This document shows positions 58,108 to 64,000 of a stretch of DNA of 64,000 bases, piece by piece. Below the pieces are notes generated by a model. It had not been told where the DNA came from, did not search any database, and worked only from the letters and a program-made list of their open reading frames with translations. How positions within the stretch are numbered: the first letter of the stretch is position 1; each line of letters opens with the position of its first letter. Source of the stretch: Bryoerythrophyllum caledonicum (lineage: Eukaryota; Streptophyta; Bryopsida; Pottiales; Pottiaceae); the NCBI GenBank assembly GCA_963971425.1, contig OZ020514.1:26462602-26526601 (forward strand). The letters run 5' to 3'. Position numbers and translations under genes: made by a program.

Positions 58108-59654
58108 TCATTTTCCCTGTTGACTTTCACTATCAAGGTGATTAATATAATCTATCCAAGTGATAGGTGTTCCACTTGTTAGTTGATTTGATAGCCTTTC
58201 ACGAATTGCCAATTTGTTCACAAGGGCTAGGCTCAATTTGAAATTATTAGTTGATAGTGAATTGGCATCGAACCGTAGCGTTCCGTGGCTGACATATTTG
58301 CTAAATACAAATATACATGCTCCATTATTATTTTGAAGTTTCATGCAGTGTTGAAAGTTTCCGAATTTGCCTCCTTGCGGATGTCCTTCTGTAAACCAGC
58401 ATATAAATGAACAATCCAAGTCGTTTTTATCAATATGTGGCTTTATAAATGAATTCTTTGACAAGTGCAATTGGTGCACTTTTGTTGGATATGCTTTCAA
58501 CCCAATTGCGATACAATCCATATGTTGAAATTGATGAGCAAAAAACTCTTTCATAGGAGCTCCAAATAAATCTAAGCCTTCTACATTGCCGTTGCAATAG
58601 AATTTCATGTGTCCCTCAAGGAACGTTTTGTGTCTTCAGTCATGTTTTTACAATAATACTGAACGATATCTTCTTTTGACTTTTCTCCTGCATAGACAAC
58701 ATAGCTGTGGCCTACAGACTTATAAACACCTCGTTTTGGGTCTTGTTTATTAGATTTTCCTACAAACGGAGCGGTCTGATAATATATATCTGTGGCCTCT
58801 AATGTTCTTTGATATTCAACATCGTTGTCCCATATTTTTGGAATATAAATAAATAAAACCTCTTTCAATGATATGTTTTTTGGATCCAATGTTTTATTGT
58901 TGATTATAGTATTTCCATCCAGCAATAATACAGCAGTTGGTGTTATTGGTTGCAAATGATTATTTTCATATTCACTTTCTCAACTTTTCTCAAATTTTTT
59001 GTTCTCCCAATATGGCTCTTCTTCATTTGTGATATCAATTGGAATATTCGTGTAGCTAACGATTACCTGCATATCAATATTTATGTTGAATGCCTCGAGA
59101 ATGGATAGTTCCAACAATCCTTTTTTCACCGGTGAACATTGGAAAATTTTGTATGGAACATGTTTCTTTTTCTTTTTCTTTTCTTCACTTTTTTCTTTCA
59201 AAAATTTCTCCTAGCAGAGAAAGGTTTGATGGAAGTCTTCGAAACTAGTTATTTCGATGTCTTTGGTAATAGACGTATCAAAAATAAATCTTGTATGCAT
59301 TGCAAAATCAGGATCTAGTGTCGATTCACATATAGAGCAACGTAAAGATTTTTGCGCACAATCATGCCATAGTTTGTGGCAATAATGGACGTAAATCTGT
59401 TGTTTTGGTATGGTCATGTCTACCTTTGATGAAGGATTGGTAAATATATTTTTGAAATACGGCCACGTTAGGCTTTTTCTACGAGGTATGGCATATAACC
59501 TGTCAAATGCTTTATTGGTGTGCCCTACAGTTTTACAACCTCTATTCTTTGAATCGTATACCAACTCCAAGATTTGCTGATCTTCTATAAAATTTAGGGC
59601 AATAACTTGTCCTACTCTAGATTTTTTTGCACTCGGTTGCACAAGCTCAGCCAT
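58108..59654 (-). pseudogene. TET/JBP-like 2OG-Fe(II) oxygenase, two stops and one frameshift
   Basis: One minus-strand frame runs from ATG at 59,654 (MAELVQPSAKKSRVG) to about 58,605, interrupted by TAG at 59,213-59,211 and TGA at 58,982-58,980, then shifts into 58,608-58,108. The N-terminal part has a Cys/His cluster (VHYCHKLWHDC, RCSICES), perhaps a zinc site. The C-terminal 166 residues show SFIKPHIDKND (His58, Asp60), GHPQGGKF and YVSHGTLRF (His108), giving the HxD..H iron triad with a GG turn before a strand, as in TET/JBP-type dioxygenases. Such enzymes oxidise methylated bases and travel with transposons in fungi and some plants. The total near 515 residues and a shared frame across stops mark a recently inactivated copy. 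A different 2OG oxygenase subfamily remains possible. Confidence 0.5.
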
Positions 59655-59894
59655 CTTCAGAATAAAAATCAATAAATATCTCGATATATTCTGATAGTTA
59701 TATGTGTTTAATCTATACAATAACAATATATTTTTTTGTAAATAGTATTTATAGCTAACTTCTACAAGCTTTCACTTTTTTTTTTCTGTAATAATAAATT
59801 TACAATGTAAGTATCAGTTTGAATTTACAAAAATATATTTTTTTTTCTAAAATTATTAAATTATAAAAGTATGTATAATTTTGTGTTGAAAGTA

Positions 59895-60115
59895 AAAGAC
59901 AAAAACACAAAGACAAAAAGACAAAGACCAAAAGACAAAGATAAAAAGACGAAGACATTGTTGTAGGAGCCCCAGCAACTGTTGTTGAGACCCCAGCAGC
60001 TATTGTTGGGGGCCCCGGCGACTGTTGTTGGGGCCCCAGCCACTATTGTTGGGGCCCCTTTAGCTGTTGTTGGGGACCCTAATTATTATTGTTGGGGTCC
60101 CAATTAGTGCCGATG
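59895..60115. repeat. AAAGACAA tract and ~21-bp minisatellite (TTGTTGGGGCCCCAGC)
   Basis: 59,895-59,960 is (AAAGACAAA)n-like. 59,960-60,110 has about seven units of TTGTTGGGGCCCCAGCNACTA, 20-23 bp each, with central GGGGCCCC palindromes. It lies upstream of the oxygenase pseudogene. Confidence 0.88.
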
Positions 60116-63035
60116 GGGCATAGTATGGAATTCAATATGCAACCCGGTTTAGAAGAACTGATTCAAATTTCAATTGTTGGATGTTTTTCATTTGTAAAAT
60201 CATAACGTTCAAAGTTGAATCAAAACTTCTTTTTCCCTTTGCCCAAGAGGCAATGTCTAGATGGTGCAAAGGAGGACTTGATCATTGTTGCCCCTAAATT
60301 TTTTCTCATATTTTTTTCTATGTAGGAGACTAAGTTGACTTTGTACATGCAAAATTTTAGAAACTCGTTTGAGTTTTTTAACCTTCATCGAAACTTTTTT
60401 GTACAAGGATTATACCTTCTAAAATCACACTTCGTACCATGATTAGGTAAAAACCGAATAATATATTGGGACATTGAGCCATGAATAGCTCTGCAAGAAA
60501 CATATTTGCAACAACATACTAGGAAATGCAATAAATGGAAGGACGTTGGCCTCCATGCTTTTGACGTTCATAGTGTGAAAATTTTATACAATACACAATT
60601 TTTATTAGACAAATTGAGATTATTCACAAATTTATTACTTTCAATCATTTTACACATCTTCTATAAAATAATTTAGATGAATGCTGAAATAACACAATGA
60701 GGTTTTGCAATTTTGCAATCCATGTGCATTTATTACGTGATGGTGGTGGGATGGTGTTGGTTGAGATTTGAATCTTGCAATTTGATTGCTGAGATGTTGA
60801 AATGGTGGCTCAATAATGTTGAAGTGTATTGTATGTCTTGGTTTTTTGAATGCACAAGAAGGTAGTTTGTGTGCACATTTGAATTTTGAATGCCACTTTG
60901 TCCTTCCCCCTCCTTGTCTTGAGATCTGCCCTAATTGATGAGGGAGCCCGTTTTGGAGGTTGTCCAACCACCCAATCATAGTAATTAGTTGCTCTAATTA
61001 CTTATCTTTCAAAAAACACACTTTTCTTGAACTGAACCACCAAGGGCAGCATAATTTCTTTCCTCATCTTTGCACTAATTCCTATTGCCCCAACTCAAAA
61101 TGGCAGCCTAAATTTTTACCAAAAATTGCAAAACTTGCTTCAAAACAAAAACCTCTTCCATCTAAAACCTCCCTACAAAAATCACTGTAACGCTTGGGGT
61201 AAAGGAAATAACTCCATAGTAAACTACACCCGGTCTACAGTAACTTCCAAAAACAAACAAATGAAACGGACTTTGGATGAAAAAATGGCAGCCATTTGAA
61301 CTTCCCCGAGTTCATCTAGAATGTCGTTTTTCGACATCAGAGACGTTTAGGGGTTAAACAATCTTCTATAAGTACTGAACATTTCCGTGTTTTGATCCCA
61401 TAATGCAAACAATCTCGAGGTGGGCTTTTCCAAATCCTAGACATTATATCATGGTCGGAGTTTTGAATGATTTTTTTAAAATATATGTCCAAAGATGCAA
61501 GAAGATCATAGATACATGGGTATATATTTTTTCTTCTTGTTGGAATGAGGGCAACAAAAACTTATTACATCTTACCAAAGAATTCTCAAATGCGGGCAGG
61601 TTTTTGTCGGGCAGGAAACTCCGAAAACCAATGATAGAATTTTTTTTTCCATGATCAATTCTCAACACAAACATGTAATATTATTTCATTTCAACTCCTA
61701 GATGCAAAAAGACCCGAGTTTGGCTTTTGGAAATCCTCGGCATGTTTCCATGTTTGCAAATTTGTTTCAAGTTTATTGAAATTCAATAAACGGATTCAAG
61801 AAGACAAGAGATACGTGATACTATTATTTCTTTTCTCATCGGAGTAATTGAAAAAAATTTAAGACATCTTTAAAAAAAACTTTGCGACTGCGTTTAGGTT
61901 ATTGAAGTGTGGGCAACACCAGAAGCTTTTGCTAGACAATCTTTTTCACATGAAATTTTCAATACAATCATGTAATGAAAACTTCCTTTGAATTTGTCAA
62001 GAAAATTACTTTCCTTTAGTGCAAATTAAAATTTAAACCGAAGTAAAGCATTTTTGCTCATTGTCACACATATTTGGGCAAGGCACTATAAAAAATTATT
62101 CCATTTGACAAAAACCTTGGAGATTTTTTTTTAATTCACTCTGTTTTTTTTCAATTGCAAAATGTGATGCAAAGTTTCTTATTGACTGAGTCAATTTGAA
62201 TTGTGAAAAATATGAAGTTCACAAAAAAAAACGTTCAAACCCTAACTCCTTGCACAATTTTAGGAATATGTAATACCCTACGTCTACCTCTAAAAATTTG
62301 TGTAAAAGGAGAAAAAATCATGCTTGACATGATGTTAATTAATTTAGACCTTATGTAGTGAGAAATTAGTACACCAAATGAAGTCAAAGTCTACTTTTTC
62401 AATTAGCGTACTGAAGAAAATAAATTGTTCTCTCTACTTAAAACACATAAATCTTTCAATCCATGCAGGCAAATCGTTAAGGTAGAGTGAAATTTTAAAC
62501 AACTGAATGAGCTAATAAGTAGACTGAGGACATTGCATGGCATCACATGAAATTGCTGCTGCTATCATCATGAGTACTTGGTATCAACTTGAACAAAAAG
62601 AAAACATAACACAACAAAATTTGAGATATTAAGAAAATCACCAAAAACAACATTTTGATCTAGAGTTGAATTTTAAATAACTGAATGACAGCTCTCATCC
62701 TCATCTTCCGCAAAATTGCGAGCACCATCTCATCACTGCTTCCATGATAAGAATGAGACAACTCCAGGTGGTGTTAATCTTCCTGTGGGCGGTTTCAGGT
62801 CAAAAAAACACACATCCTCATGCTTCCACTTCCACTCATTCTTCTCTTGTTCCTGCGAGAAACAAGTCTAGAATTTGATTCTTCCACATTTTCCACTAAT
62901 CCTTCTCTCCTCTCCTCTCACAAGCAGACGGAGGACATCGCATGGCATTGCTGCAGTCATAGGTACATGGGAACAAATTAAACAAAAAAAAAGTATTAGA
63001 AAGCAAAATTTCAGAAATTACGATAAACATTTTTA
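60116..63035. other. AT-rich intergenic with a diverged duplication
   Basis: No coding block is supported. TAGAGT(G/T)GAATTTTAAA(C/T)AACTGAATGA occurs at 62,483 and 62,659. CTGAGGACATTGCATGGCAT (62,523) recurs as CGGAGGACATCGCATGGCAT (62,929), so 62,520-62,700 and 62,925-63,030 are partial copies. GACGTTTAGGGGTTAA lies at 61,345-61,360. Confidence 0.4.
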
Positions 63036-63350
63036 GCACAAGATTTTACTACACAAGCCGCATTATATACTCATCATCAATATATTGCTGGATTTATAAT
63101 GACAGGTGTTTTTGCTCTCGGAGCTATCTTTTTTATAAGAGATTATAATCCACAACAAAATAAAGATAATATTTTAGTAAGAATGCTAGAGGATAAAGAA
63201 GCAAATATCTCATATTTAAGTTGGGCTAGTTTATTTCTAGGTTTTCATACTTTGGGAGTTTATGTTCATAATGATGTTATGCTTGCATTTGGTACTCCAG
63301 AAAAACAAATTCTAATTGAACCTGTATTTGCTCAATGGATACAATTTGCC
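63036..63350 (+). pseudogene. psaB: Nuclear copy of chloroplast psaB (partial)
   Basis: The frame [20 protein letters not shown], then [27 protein letters not shown] and FAQWIQ is unmistakable photosystem I P700 apoprotein A2, about 105 of its ~734 residues. Both ends break off abruptly into unrelated AT-rich DNA. Residues normally invariant differ (e.g. LGAIFF where HGAIFF is usual, VYVHND where LYVHND is usual) though no stop has arisen. It is a plastid insertion (NUPT) of moderate age, not a working gene. Confidence 0.95.
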
Positions 63351-63497
63351 TGCTTTCTTTTCATTGAGGCAAATAAAGGAAAACGGTCCATGAACAGACA
63401 CATACAATATCCACCTTCGGTCTGAACATGAAAAATTTAAAAATGTTCTATCACTGAACTACTTGGAATTTAAATAAGCCAAGCATGAACCAACGAC

Positions 63498-64000
63498 TTA
63501 CCATGACTGTCTCCGTTGATGTAGACCGTTACCACTTTTGCTTTGAAACGTCAAGGGCATCTCAGACCCTAGGATTTGAACTTTAGGCTCCTCTGTCTCC
63601 TCCAGCCAACTATGGTCGTCTACACCGCGTAGTCCATCATCCTCGTCATCTCCGTGCAATCCGTCTTCCTTGTCTTCATCTTCGCCTGGATTGCCGTGCT
63701 CCTCTTCAGCTGCACGTCCAATGGATTTTTCCTTGTGCTCACGCTTGAAGAGAGCGTCGAGGTCTTTCTGAAATTGAAGTTTGTCTGCCAGGTGCTTCTC
63801 AAATTTTTGCAATTCGACTTTCTTCTTCAACCGGAAGTATGTCTTTGAGTCCTCGTTTGGTAAAGTTTCTTCATCAAACTGCATGAGCATGGCAAGGTTT
63901 TGATCAGCTAAACCTTGGGCCTTCAACATTAGAGCGTGGGCAATTTTTTGTGTCGCTGCTGCTTGTGCATAAACAACACCCTCTTTCTGCTTCACTCGCA
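63498..64000 (-). CDS. C-terminal exon of a coiled-coil, acidic-tailed protein, 5' part off the window
   Basis: The frame is open to the window edge and reads QAAATQKIAHALMLKAQGLA, then KTYFRLKKKVELQKFEKHLA (charged coiled coil) and a Glu/Asp/Gly-rich tail (EDEDKEDGLHGDDEDD), ending at a stop at 63,498-63,500. Such helical, acidic C-termini occur in TnpA-like and Myb/SANT-like partner proteins of plant DNA transposons, but no diagnostic motif is present. It may belong to another element to the right. Confidence 0.45.
   Translation of the reverse strand, partial: RVKQKEGVVYAQAAATQKIAHALMLKAQGLADQNLAMLMQFDEETLPNEDSKTYFRLKKKVELQKFEKHLADKLQFQKDLDALFKREHKEKSIGRAAEEEHGNPGEDEDKEDGLHGDDEDDGLRGVDDHSWLEETEEPKVQILGSEMPLTFQSKSGNGLHQRRQSW

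Noticed and set aside
58980-59213. Selenocysteine or readthrough at the TGA/TAG of the oxygenase frame
   Set aside because: Two different stops and a frameshift in the same gene are better explained as pseudogene damage, and no recoding structure is evident.
60650-61190. Short frames on both strands
   Set aside because: No domain, no splice support and composition like the background.
26158-61360. A single 35-kb piggyBac-like transposon
   Set aside because: Only 16 bp match at the ends, no piggyBac transposase is seen, and the inner regions are not symmetrical; kept only as a low-interest finding.
63036-63350. Chloroplast contig or working psaB
   Set aside because: Only a third-kilobase fragment is present, flanked by unrelated AT-rich DNA, with changes at usually invariant residues.

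Overview
This is nuclear DNA of a streptophyte plant. I see plant-type TTTAGGG-derived interstitial repeats (31.9 kb), a nuclear copy of chloroplast psaB (63.0 kb), GT-AG introns, and plant-type CACTA, PIF/Harbinger and Copia elements. A Dualen-like non-LTR element, amino-methyltransferase remnants, a TET/JBP-like dioxygenase remnant and a DD34E Tc1 element argue, as inference, for a charophyte alga or seedless land plant rather than an angiosperm. I recognise no ordinary host housekeeping gene: the window is almost wholly layered mobile DNA and repeats.

Layout. 1-10,892: right-hand part of a large CACTA (En/Spm-like) transposon. A TnpA-like gene lies on the minus strand, a zinc-domain/SET-domain product and TnpD on the plus strand, and TGACT/AGTCA motifs run through its introns and right end. 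10.9-16 kb: degraded transposase and methyltransferase-like exons plus 64-bp and 137-bp satellite arrays. 16.1-18.6 kb: 5'-truncated Copia. 18.7-21.5 kb: complete Tc1-like element whose TIRs each hold three ~180-bp units. 22.4-24.1 kb: dead PIF/Harbinger. 25-28 kb: small TIR elements. 28.5-31.3 kb: DUF7869-type transposase-like gene followed by palindromes. 31.9 kb: interstitial telomere-like tract. 33.5-37.4 kb: unresolved leader-like region. 37.4-45.8 kb: dead non-LTR retrotransposon with APE endonuclease, RNase H and a C-terminal restriction-like endonuclease, and a 2A-like motif before ORF2. 47.2-57.4 kb: element with many 29-31 bp palindromes and a multi-exon gene joining an amino-methyltransferase-like domain to an FCP1-like phosphatase domain. 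58.1-59.7 kb: TET/JBP-like 2OG-Fe(II) oxygenase pseudogene. 63.0-64 kb: psaB fragment and a minus-strand coiled-coil exon.

Common themes. Several unrelated elements carry chromatin- or DNA-modifying domains (SET, amino-MTase, TET-like oxygenase). Two of them also have short motifs dispersed through introns and noncoding parts, a layout expected if an element-encoded DNA-binding protein acts on its own element. Most in-frame stops in the Harbinger and methyltransferase pseudogenes are TAG, which fits loss of CAG codons by deamination at methylated CHG sites.

Limits. All family calls come from reading motifs by eye. No alignment, profile search or transcript data were available, and exon borders come from GT/AG dinucleotides and reading frame.
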